A stretch of DNA of 64,000 bases from an uncultured Muribaculaceae bacterium. GTDB taxonomy: Bacteria; Bacteroidota; Bacteroidia; Bacteroidales; Muribaculaceae. The stretch spans positions 1-64,000 of the forward strand of contig CAJUIT010000006.1 in NCBI GenBank assembly GCA_910586565.1. The letters are read 5' to 3'. The notes under the pieces were generated by a model, which saw only the letters and a list, made by a program, of their open reading frames with translations, made no database searches and was not told the DNA's origin. The position numbers were made by a program, and so were the translations under genes. Of this stretch, positions 44,652 through 51,926 are shown piece after piece. Numbering within the stretch: the stretch's first letter is position 1; every line of letters starts with the position of its first letter.

Positions 44652-45679
44652 ACCACCGCAGTAAAAAAATAATTTCCTACATCGTAACTCTGATTGTCAT
44701 CATTGCCGCCGCTTTGTGGGTAGGCAGCAAGTTTATACATCTTGGAAATGTTGAGTTCACCGACAATGCTCAGGTGCAACAGCAGATTGTGCCGGTAAAC
44801 TGCCGTGTGCAGGGCTACATCAAGGAAATCAAATTCGAAGAATACCAACCCGTGCATAAAGGTGACACGCTGGTGATTATCGACGATGCCGACATGCGCC
44901 TGCAGGTTGCCCGTGCCAACGCCGACTATCAGAATGCTCTCGCCGGCCGCGAGGTTGCCGACCGCACCGTTGGAGTGGCATCGGCCAATGTGGCTGTGAC
45001 TGAAGCATCTATTGCCGAAGCTAAGGTTGTGATGGAGATGGCTGCCACCGACCTTGAACGCTACACCCGATTGCTTGAGAAAGAAGCGGTGACGCGACAG
45101 CAGTTCGATGCCGCCAAAACCGATTATGAGGCAAAAAAGGCTCGTTATGAAATGCTTGCGCGTCAACGGTCGGCAACGTCTTCGGTAGTGACCGAGACAC
45201 GTCAGCGTATTGCTCAGACCGACGCCGGAATCGCCCTTGCCGAAGCGCTGCTTGAAACTGCGCGCCTCAACCTTTCCTACTGCGTGGTGGTTGCTCCCTG
45301 CGACGGCTACGCATCACGCAAAAGCATTCAGGTAGGACAACTTGTGCAGCCGGGGCAGACGCTTCTCGATGTGGTTGATGCGTCGGATGTGTGGGTGACA
45401 GCAAACTACAAGGAAACCCAACTCAAACACATCGAGCCGGGAAGCTCGGTTGAAATCAAGGTCGACGCCATCCCCGGAGTGACTTTCAACGGCGAGGTAG
45501 AGTCAATTTCCAAAGCCACAGGAGCCTCTCTTTCGATTCTGCCCCAGGACAACTCGGCCGGGAACTTTGTGAAAGTAAGGCAGCGTGTGCCGGTGAGAAT
45601 CAAATTCACCGACAACAACAGCGCCGACATGCAGCGCCTTCGCGCCGGAATGAACGTGGAGTGTGAAGTGAAATATTGA
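44648..45679 (+). CDS. HlyD/EmrA-family membrane fusion protein
   Basis: The periplasmic adaptor of a tripartite pump, 343 residues. One N-terminal membrane helix (YIVTLIVIIAAALWVGSKF), lipoyl/barrel-sandwich halves (VPVNCRVQGYIKEIKFEE and VVVAPCDGYASRKSIQVGQL) and a long coiled-coil hairpin (about 90-200) are visible. The D1-type beta barrel follows with VWVTANYKETQLKHIEPG, close to the EmrA sequence VDANFKE. It is coupled to tolC upstream and the MFS gene downstream. Confidence 0.92.
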   Translation: MNHRSKKIISYIVTLIVIIAAALWVGSKFIHLGNVEFTDNAQVQQQIVPVNCRVQGYIKEIKFEEYQPVHKGDTLVIIDDADMRLQVARANADYQNALAGREVADRTVGVASANVAVTEASIAEAKVVMEMAATDLERYTRLLEKEAVTRQQFDAAKTDYEAKKARYEMLARQRSATSSVVTETRQRIAQTDAGIALAEALLETARLNLSYCVVVAPCDGYASRKSIQVGQLVQPGQTLLDVVDASDVWVTANYKETQLKHIEPGSSVEIKVDAIPGVTFNGEVESISKATGASLSILPQDNSAGNFVKVRQRVPVRIKFTDNNSADMQRLRAGMNVECEVKY

Positions 45680-45681
45680 TT

Positions 45682-47292
45682 ATGGCTGACTGGCATGCTC
45701 CACAGGGTCCGTTCGACATCCCCGACGTTCCCAACTACATCCCGCGGCGGCTGAAGCCGTGGCTGTTCATCTTTTTCGTCATCATAATTCAATTTTCGGG
45801 AGGAGTGTATCTCGCCGCGGCATCCGACATGGTGGGCACCACGGCTCTGATGCAGGAAGATATACTGATGGCAGGTTACGCCTCAATCATCGGTCTGGCC
45901 ATAAACTTTGCCGTCATGTTCCGCATCAAATTCCGCTTCTCCAACCGAACCCAGCTGCTTGGAGCCGGCATTGTGCTCATAGCGGCGAACTTTATCTGCG
46001 CCCACACATCATCGGCGCCGGTGCTCGTGGCCACCTGCTTTGTGGCCGGATGGTTCAGGATGCAGGCCACACTGGCATGCAACTCAACTATCCAGCTGTG
46101 GCTCACCCCGGTGCGCGACATGTCGGTGTTTTTCTGCTACGTTTATCTTGTGGTCGACAGCGCCATCCAGTTAAGCGGAATCGCCACAGTCTACAGCGCG
46201 TTCCACTGGCAGTGGGAATACATGCAATGGGTTATGATTGCACTCCTCGCATTGATGATGATTGTTGTGATGATTTTAGTCAAACCGGTGCGTGGCCCCA
46301 TGTTCATCCCTCTGCTCGGGATTGATTGGATTGGCGGTGCGCTCTGGGCGGTGTTCATGATGAGTTTCACATTCATCTGCGTCTACGGCAATTTCTACGA
46401 CTGGTGGGATGCACCCGAAATCAGATGGGCCACACTTCTGGCAATAGCCACCCTAGGGATTAATCTTTGGCGCGCCTCGTTTCTACATCATCCCTACATC
46501 ACGTTCCGCGCCATGACCAACCGTAATGTAATCCGGGCAACCGGAGTCTACCTCGTGTTCTTCACCCTCATTGCCACCGAGCATGTGTTTGAACACACCT
46601 ATGCCACCACCATCCTCGGGTTCGACGAAACCAATCTCATCGACCTCAATTGGTATGTGTTCGCAGGCATCATTGCCGGATGCGCATTCACCTACCTCAC
46701 ATTTGCCCGGCGGAAATGGCGCTATAAAACCATGACAGCTATCGGCTTTGCCCTCGCCATCGTATATCTCGCCTACTTCTATTTCCTCATCGACTACGGC
46801 GTGGAAAAAGAAATGCTCTTCCTACCGCTGTTTTTCCGCGGAGCCGCTTCCGTGATTATCTCTATCGTGTTTCTAACCTCGATAGTGCAAAGCGGACTAC
46901 CGTTTCAAGTATTTCCGCAAGCGCTGACAATCAACGGATTCACCGGTGCTGTGATGGGTGCCACATTCGGGCCGGCAATCATCGGCGAACTGCTCCGTCA
47001 CACCCTGGCAAAAAATGCAGCCATCCTCAGCTCGGCGATGGCCGATGTAAATCCCATTACTACCCGGCTTCACGTTGGGGAGCTTTACGGCATCGTGCAG
47101 ACACAAGCCTTAGTGGTATCTATGAAAGAGATATTCGGATGGCTGTTGATAACAGCCATAATCTCCCTCACCATCATCCTCGTCAGCTACGGTCCCCTGC
47201 GTCCTCGCGCCATCTTCCCCAAGTGGAAAACCGTGCGTCGCACCCTGCGCCGCCTCGTTCGGCTCGAAACTCGTGCCGCCACTCAGGCTTAA
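45682..47292 (+). CDS. MFS transporter of a tripartite efflux pump (EmrB-like position)
   Basis: An inner-membrane transporter of 536 residues from ATG 45682, 2 bp after hlyD; a TTG at 45676 would overlap. About 14 membrane helices, in line with the DHA2 group. Its sequence is diverged: motif A is not obvious, and the N-terminus reads WHAPQGPFDIPDVPNYIPRR before helix 1, a feature of Bacteroidetes MFS pumps. The three-gene order outer channel - adaptor - MFS matches EmrAB-TolC. Substrate unknown, likely toxic hydrophobic compounds. Confidence 0.85.
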   Translation: MADWHAPQGPFDIPDVPNYIPRRLKPWLFIFFVIIIQFSGGVYLAAASDMVGTTALMQEDILMAGYASIIGLAINFAVMFRIKFRFSNRTQLLGAGIVLIAANFICAHTSSAPVLVATCFVAGWFRMQATLACNSTIQLWLTPVRDMSVFFCYVYLVVDSAIQLSGIATVYSAFHWQWEYMQWVMIALLALMMIVVMILVKPVRGPMFIPLLGIDWIGGALWAVFMMSFTFICVYGNFYDWWDAPEIRWATLLAIATLGINLWRASFLHHPYITFRAMTNRNVIRATGVYLVFFTLIATEHVFEHTYATTILGFDETNLIDLNWYVFAGIIAGCAFTYLTFARRKWRYKTMTAIGFALAIVYLAYFYFLIDYGVEKEMLFLPLFFRGAASVIISIVFLTSIVQSGLPFQVFPQALTINGFTGAVMGATFGPAIIGELLRHTLAKNAAILSSAMADVNPITTRLHVGELYGIVQTQALVVSMKEIFGWLLITAIISLTIILVSYGPLRPRAIFPKWKTVRRTLRRLVRLETRAATQA

Positions 47293-47414
47293 TTCCCCCG
47301 GGAGCCCTTGCCACCGCCACCTCTCCCCCATTCCGCTCCCGTCACTCCACATTAGCTCACATCAAATCCGGTGTAACTACACCTTTGACGTGGCTACACG
47401 AACCTATAAAATCA

Positions 47415-47465
47415 GTAAGTCATAGAAATTATCTCGCAAAAGATTCTTTTCATGACTTACTTTTT
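47415..47465 (+). terminator. probable terminator of the efflux operon
   Basis: GTAAGTCAT (47415-47423) pairs with ATGACTTAC (47452-47460), followed by TTTTT. The loop is long (28 nt) and contains a further weak pairing (GAAA/TTTC). It lies about 120 bp past the MFS stop. Confidence 0.45.
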
Positions 47466-47559
47466 CATCCTTCCGGAGCTTCCCACCCTCTTGTCCGACA
47501 CTCCCCTTCTAACGTTCTGTTCATTCTCCCACAAAAGAGAATAAAATCTTAACCACATA

Positions 47560-47870
47560 ATATCTCCAACAATTCTACAAATATTAAGCATCCCCCGCCG
47601 GACTGCTTTCCACCGTCTCCCCACTGTCTTACTCTCATGCACTCCCCACATCTCAGCCATCACATCTCCGATTTCACTCAAACGCCTTATTTTCATCTCC
47701 AAAACTCCATCTGAGCCACCTCCCCAAACATCACATTCTCCCCCCTAAATCACTTTCTACAACGCACATTACATCAATCCTCACAGCTCACATCGCATCC
47801 TGCCTCCCATCCCCCCACATCCTCCCCCCACATCCTGCAAGCAAAAAACTTTCAAAAAAAGTCCTCTCAA
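47560..47870. other. G-poor, C-rich intergenic tract
   Basis: This part of the 650-bp gap between the MFS gene and tRNA-Lys is strikingly strand-biased: 47701-47760 has only two G but about 26 C. Near 47806-47838 two runs of six C (TCCCCCCACATCC twice) put G-runs on the minus strand compatible with a quadruplex. No convincing frame is present on either strand. Confidence 0.55.
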
Positions 47871-47872
47871 AA

Positions 47873-47904
47873 TTTGCACAGTTCAAAAAAACTCCCTACC
47901 TTTG
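47873..47904 (+). promoter_or_regulatory. promoter of tRNA-Lys
   Basis: TTTG (47873-47876), 20 bp, TACCTTTG (47897-47904): a perfect consensus match. Transcription would begin about 47911, some 34 nt before the tRNA. Confidence 0.65.
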
Positions 47905-47944
47905 CATCGCTTTTAAGGAATAACACTTCCCCACCAAGCTCCTC

Positions 47945-48017
47945 GATTCGCTAGCTCAGCTGGTAGAGCACAACACTTTTAATGTTGGGGTCCTGGGTTC
48001 GAGCCCCAGGCGGATCA
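47945..48017 (+). tRNA. tRNA-Lys (anticodon TTT)
   Basis: A complete 73-nt cloverleaf. Acceptor GATTCGC pairs with GCGGATC (one T-G wobble); the D-arm is GCTC-AGCTGGTA-GAGC; the anticodon stem CAACA/TGTTG closes the loop CTTTTAA with anticodon TTT; the T-arm is CTGGG-TTCGAGC-CCCAG. The discriminator base is A. CCA is not encoded. It has its own promoter and terminator. Confidence 0.96.
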
Positions 48018-48023
48018 CAGAAA

Positions 48024-48058
48024 TAAGGTCTATAGATACGTTCTATAGGCCTTTTTTC
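48024..48058 (+). terminator. terminator after tRNA-Lys
   Basis: AGGTCTATAG (48026-48035) pairs with CTATAGGCCT (48043-48052) with one G-U pair, followed by TTTTT. It lies immediately after the tRNA. Confidence 0.8.
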
Positions 48059-48074
48059 GTGCATTTTGGCGAAA

Positions 48075-48211
48075 TTTTCTCACCCTATGTAGGACTAATT
48101 GGGGGTCAGCTGCAAAACCCGGTTGAAATGTTAAAAACCGAATGTCGGTGAGCACGCGGAACTGACTGCGGAAAACCTTTACTTTGGCATTGAAGGATTC
48201 GATGATAAGTT
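48075..48211 (-). pseudogene. C-terminal remnant of an ISL3-type transposase
   Basis: The minus strand reads LIIESFNAKVKVFRSQFR then VLTDIRFLTF (48209-48126). This resembles the C-terminal block of DDE transposases of the ISL3/IS1096 group, where an E-SFNAK-K-FR segment closes the catalytic domain. There is no upstream catalytic part: the frame is joined to unrelated sequence. It is a decayed insertion just behind tRNA-Lys. The family assignment is by memory of the motif. Confidence 0.55.
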
Positions 48212-48303
48212 GAAAAAAAGTGGGAGTGAGATGTGTGGAATGGGATTGGAGGAAGGGTATTTGGTTAAATGATGTTAATGCGACTAAATTTGAGGGCAGT
48301 TGA

Positions 48304-48335
48304 TTTGGGTAAATGTGATTGGGAAAGTACTTTTG
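48304..48335 (+). promoter_or_regulatory. promoter of the T9SS-tail protein gene
   Basis: TTTG (48304-48307), 20 bp, TACTTTTG (48328-48335). Expected transcription start about 48342, so the translation start must be the ATG at 48386 and not the upstream in-frame ATG at 48269. Confidence 0.62.
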
Positions 48336-48385
48336 CGCATATATGTTATAGATTATCACGTTTCATCCAAAATACGCTTAACACT

Positions 48386-50008
48386 ATGAAAAACATAAAA
48401 TCCCGCAACAATAGCTCCATTTCTGTAAGATACAAAAGCTTTATTTCTACAAGATGTGCAGACGCGATAAGGAGGGTTTCAGTTGCGGTTTTAGGAGTTG
48501 CAATCGGATCGGCGATTCCTTTGGGCGCGGAGGAGATTCCGGCGGATAATGCAGTTGAGCGGAGCGTGGAAATGTTTGGTAGTTTTGACCCCGTGGTGCT
48601 TGATGGTGATAAGCGCTCAACGCTAATCACAACAAATTGGGAACTTGACCTAACAAATAACGACGGCGACCAAAACCAAATGTCGATGGTGAAATGTGGA
48701 AACTATATCTACGTCGGTATCAGTTACCAATCTCCGATGCAAGGAGAGTTGGTTGTACGCCGATATGATGCCACCATGGGGCAGCACACTGTTTCTGACG
48801 ATTTCGTTGTGAGTGGATTACCATCGCACGACGGAGCCGGCTACCACACCCTTGCTTCTGACGACGACGGTAACTTACTGGTGTGCAGAATCGTGCGCGG
48901 CTCAACATCTGATTCAGTCGACTTATATCGCATTGACACCGACACATTCACACGCGATGAGCAATGTGACATCACTTTTTATCTCCCGTCAGGCGATTTT
49001 ACCCACACCAGCTATCAGCCCGGGCTCGAACGAATCAACAACTTCTCAGGAAGCATCACTTCCGGTAATTTCAGTTTCGACGCCTTGTGCGCATTCTCTC
49101 CGAAAGGTGCCGAGTATACCTACACTTACTATCATTTCTCTTGCGAAAACGGCACTCCGCGCACTAACGCAGTGTTCTCTTTACCACCTTCGTTCATTCG
49201 TGCAACCTATCTCAATGACAACTACCACGTTGATGTGGCTCCGCTACCGGGCATCGACCACAGCTTTGTTGTAACGCACGGATATTCCAATCCCGACTTA
49301 ACTCATTTTGCCCCGCAGATTATAACGGGAATCCCTGCGTCACCCGAGGTTTTCACGCAATCAATCACTGCCACATGGGACGCCACCCACAACGGCATCG
49401 AGAATTGCCGTGGATTTCATGCATTTGAGCATAACGGCCACATCATGGGGCTCTTCCCGGCAGTCAGCGCCAACGGCAGTTTCGCATTTCAGTTGATTTC
49501 ATGGCCCGAGGCCGACAAAGGGGACTTCCTCACCATAAATCCCGTTGCAAAGCTCCCCGCTGAAAATTCTTTTGCAGCGGAATCGGCTGGAGCACGAATA
49601 TATCCGCGCTTCTATCGCCATTTAGCGATAGCGGAGAAGCCCGCTCTCCCCTCAACCTATGCGGCAAATGCAGCTACAGAAGCAAGCACCAAGCTGTTTG
49701 TATGCTCGCCGGGACGCGGCTTGGCTTCCTACACACTTCTCACCCAAAGCAGCACCACCGGAGCAGCACAAACTTGCATCGGCACCCAAAACGACTCCCC
49801 CACTCTGTCACTTCACGACACTGCGATTCATCTCACCAATACAAACGCAGCCTATATCGGGAACTTAACAATCCACGACCTTTCAGGCCGAGCTATCCTA
49901 ACCTGCCCCGTAAGCACTGAAAGCGTCACCCTCTCAGTAGCTACACTTTCCCCAGGAATATATCTCGCCACCTGCGGCACTTCAACGCTGCGCTTCTCTA
50001 TCCGATAG
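48386..50008 (+). CDS. secreted protein with a T9SS-like C-terminal sorting tail
   Basis: A protein of 540 residues that I cannot assign to a family. The N-terminus is basic with a hydrophobic stretch (VSVAVLGVAIGSAIPLGA) acting as an export signal. The middle (about 90-440) is beta-rich and may form a propeller. The last 70 residues fit the type IX secretion sorting domain: GNLTIHDLSGRAIL, then LSPGIYLATCGTSTLRFSI. It has its own promoter; the transglutaminase gene follows 42 bp later. Export through a T9SS is inference, since no T9SS genes are in the window. Confidence 0.68.
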   Translation: MKNIKSRNNSSISVRYKSFISTRCADAIRRVSVAVLGVAIGSAIPLGAEEIPADNAVERSVEMFGSFDPVVLDGDKRSTLITTNWELDLTNNDGDQNQMSMVKCGNYIYVGISYQSPMQGELVVRRYDATMGQHTVSDDFVVSGLPSHDGAGYHTLASDDDGNLLVCRIVRGSTSDSVDLYRIDTDTFTRDEQCDITFYLPSGDFTHTSYQPGLERINNFSGSITSGNFSFDALCAFSPKGAEYTYTYYHFSCENGTPRTNAVFSLPPSFIRATYLNDNYHVDVAPLPGIDHSFVVTHGYSNPDLTHFAPQIITGIPASPEVFTQSITATWDATHNGIENCRGFHAFEHNGHIMGLFPAVSANGSFAFQLISWPEADKGDFLTINPVAKLPAENSFAAESAGARIYPRFYRHLAIAEKPALPSTYAANAATEASTKLFVCSPGRGLASYTLLTQSSTTGAAQTCIGTQNDSPTLSLHDTAIHLTNTNAAYIGNLTIHDLSGRAILTCPVSTESVTLSVATLSPGIYLATCGTSTLRFSIR

Positions 50009-50050
50009 CCGCGTCGCAACATTTTGCCAACCCCGTTTTTTCACCTCGAT

Positions 50051-51670
50051 ATGACAAAACTTATATCTCTATTAGCAGCATTCCTAAGCCTTGGCACTGC
50101 TGTTTTTGCAGACACAATCGCAATCAAAAATCCGGGATATTTTAACTCCCCTATCCGCGACGGGCATGCCGTTTTTCCCGATACATTATACTTTGACAGC
50201 GAGGCCGAGGAACTCGTGTTCCCCGATATGGGCACTTTCGTTAAACTTGGCAATTACCCTTTCCCAAACTTGCGGAAAGTAACTCTTGGAAATGTTGATT
50301 ATATGCCCGGATGCTCTTTTGCCGGGATGGAGAAACTTGAAGAGATAGTCGTCAACGGCATGGTCGGGCATTTTGACTGCTGGTTTGTCGGGCATTGCCC
50401 CAAACTGCGAAAGGTCACCTTCAATGGTCCGATTTCAAGCACCGGTGGCCCGAGCTTTAAACAGGATTGCCCACGGCTCGAGAATGTTGAATTCAACGGC
50501 CTTGTAATCGAATTCGGGCTCGACTCATTTCGGAGTGACAACACCCCTGAATTTAAGAATTACACTATAAACGGAGCCATCATCAGTTCATACAACGACA
50601 GCCTCACTCCTGTGTCGGATATCGACCGGATTAAAAACAATCCACGTTTTATTGAAGATGCAAAAACGTTGGCGAAATGGCAGGCTCAGGTGATGACGGC
50701 CAAAGGCGATAACAAATGGATGCGCAAATGCGCCTACGAAGGTGCAAAAACATTGCTCCCGGTTTTTACCGAATTAGGATGTTTCAGTGCAGCCGATTCG
50801 CTAAAGGCTGCAATGGATTTCGCATATAATCACGGGGATGAGGTAAAGACCTACCTCGAAATACTGAAAGACTCGCCGGCCTATGCCGCTGACACACTTA
50901 ACAATCTGCAATTCACCTACGTATTACCCTCCGACTCAATGCTCACAGAGACACGCACACATTTCAATCTCGACAGCATTGCCGGAACAGGCAACGATAT
51001 AAGCCGAATCAAAAATTTGCTTTATTGGGTGCACAACAACATCCGCCACGATGGCAGCAACGGATTCCCCGACGGTCCGCGCAACCTCAAAAACATCTAT
51101 TATTCGGCACTACGCGACACCTGCGGATATAATTGCCGAGCCTTGGCGATTTCTTTAACTGAAGCCCTGCTTGCCGAAGGGATTCCTGCGCGTTATCTGA
51201 CTTGCGAATCCAAACATTGGGATAGCGACAATGATTGTCACGTGATATGCGTGGCCTGGAGTGAATCACTCAACAAATGGATATGGGTTGACCCGACATT
51301 TGCGGCATTCGTGACCGACGAGAACGGAATCATGCTACACCCCGGAGAAGTAAGACACCGTTTGCAACATGATTTGCCTTTGGCCTTAAATCCCGATGCC
51401 AACTGGAACAATCTTGAGCCCGAAACAAAGGAAGAGTATCTGGATGAATACATGGCAAAAAATCTGTATATCATATCGTCAAATATGCTGAACCAAGCCG
51501 AACCGGAGGGCCGTTCAAACCACGTGCAAGGCTACATAGCAGCCTTAGTGCCACAAGGCAGCAATTATAAAAACGCCCGCTACCTCACCACCGACCCCGA
51601 CAAGTTCTGGCACTCACCCGCTCATTGGATGAAACAGTCAAAACCAAAATCCGAAATAAAAATAAAATAA
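50051..51670 (+). CDS. LRR plus transglutaminase-like secreted protein
   Basis: A 539-residue protein from ATG 50051 with signal MTKLISLLAAFLSLGTAVFA. Residues about 50-185 hold BspA-type leucine-rich repeats (FPNLRKVTLGN, MEKLEEIVVNG, CPKLRKVTFNG). A C-terminal transglutaminase-like domain (about 310-425) shows a full triad: Cys362 in CGYNCRALA, His397 in NDCHVICVAW and Asp414 in WIWVDPT. The domain could be a protease or cross-linker acting on cell-surface or host proteins. A TTG at 50024 is an unlikely start. It is probably co-transcribed with the preceding gene. Confidence 0.8.
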   Translation: MTKLISLLAAFLSLGTAVFADTIAIKNPGYFNSPIRDGHAVFPDTLYFDSEAEELVFPDMGTFVKLGNYPFPNLRKVTLGNVDYMPGCSFAGMEKLEEIVVNGMVGHFDCWFVGHCPKLRKVTFNGPISSTGGPSFKQDCPRLENVEFNGLVIEFGLDSFRSDNTPEFKNYTINGAIISSYNDSLTPVSDIDRIKNNPRFIEDAKTLAKWQAQVMTAKGDNKWMRKCAYEGAKTLLPVFTELGCFSAADSLKAAMDFAYNHGDEVKTYLEILKDSPAYAADTLNNLQFTYVLPSDSMLTETRTHFNLDSIAGTGNDISRIKNLLYWVHNNIRHDGSNGFPDGPRNLKNIYYSALRDTCGYNCRALAISLTEALLAEGIPARYLTCESKHWDSDNDCHVICVAWSESLNKWIWVDPTFAAFVTDENGIMLHPGEVRHRLQHDLPLALNPDANWNNLEPETKEEYLDEYMAKNLYIISSNMLNQAEPEGRSNHVQGYIAALVPQGSNYKNARYLTTDPDKFWHSPAHWMKQSKPKSEIKIK

Positions 51671-51694
51671 CGAGAGTTCGATACAACGAATTAC

Positions 51695-51796
51695 GAGGCT
51701 GTCTAACAAGTCCAAGTTAAATGATTTCACCCCTGTCAGAATGAACTTTGACAGGGGTGATTTATTTATCGGTTTGGAGACTTTTCAGACAACCTC
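51695..51796. terminator. bidirectional terminator / inverted-repeat element between convergent genes
   Basis: An inner perfect hairpin, TCACCCCTGTCA (51727-51738) with TGACAGGGGTGA (51749-51760), is flanked by A/T-rich runs on both sides. It is enclosed by outer imperfect arms GAGGCTGTCTAACAAGTC (51695-51712) and GACTTTTCAGACAACCTC (51779-51796), matching at 15 of 18 positions. It sits between the transglutaminase gene and rdrB, which converge. The outer arms suggest a mobile element origin. Confidence 0.65.
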
Positions 51797-51818
51797 AGAA
51801 AATTAAACAGATAAGAAC

Positions 51819-51926
51819 ATGAGTGCAACTACAGATAAAGCCATACCAACTATTGATGATTTAGGTATAACCGCAATCAATTTCACATCTTCATATTATC
51901 TGAATAAATACACTTTCGAGTTATGA
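51819..51926 (+). pseudogene. possible truncated gene start at the RADAR boundary
   Basis: A 35-residue frame begins MSATTDKAIPTIDDLG and runs into the 3' end of rdrB, where it stops. The first 25 residues lie outside rdrB, are preceded by a purine-rich AGATAAGAAC, and look more like protein than chance. It may be the stump of a gene cut when the RADAR genes were acquired. I do not recognise the family and it could be spurious. Confidence 0.22.

Noticed and set aside
47457..47702. Minus-strand frame of 81 residues in the G-poor gap
   Set aside because: It arises from the strand bias, has no family motif and no promoter, and reads as a low-complexity basic peptide.
48018..48385. A longer start (48269) for the T9SS-tailed protein
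   Set aside because: A perfect promoter lies at 48304-48335, downstream of that ATG, and the added residues are not signal-like.
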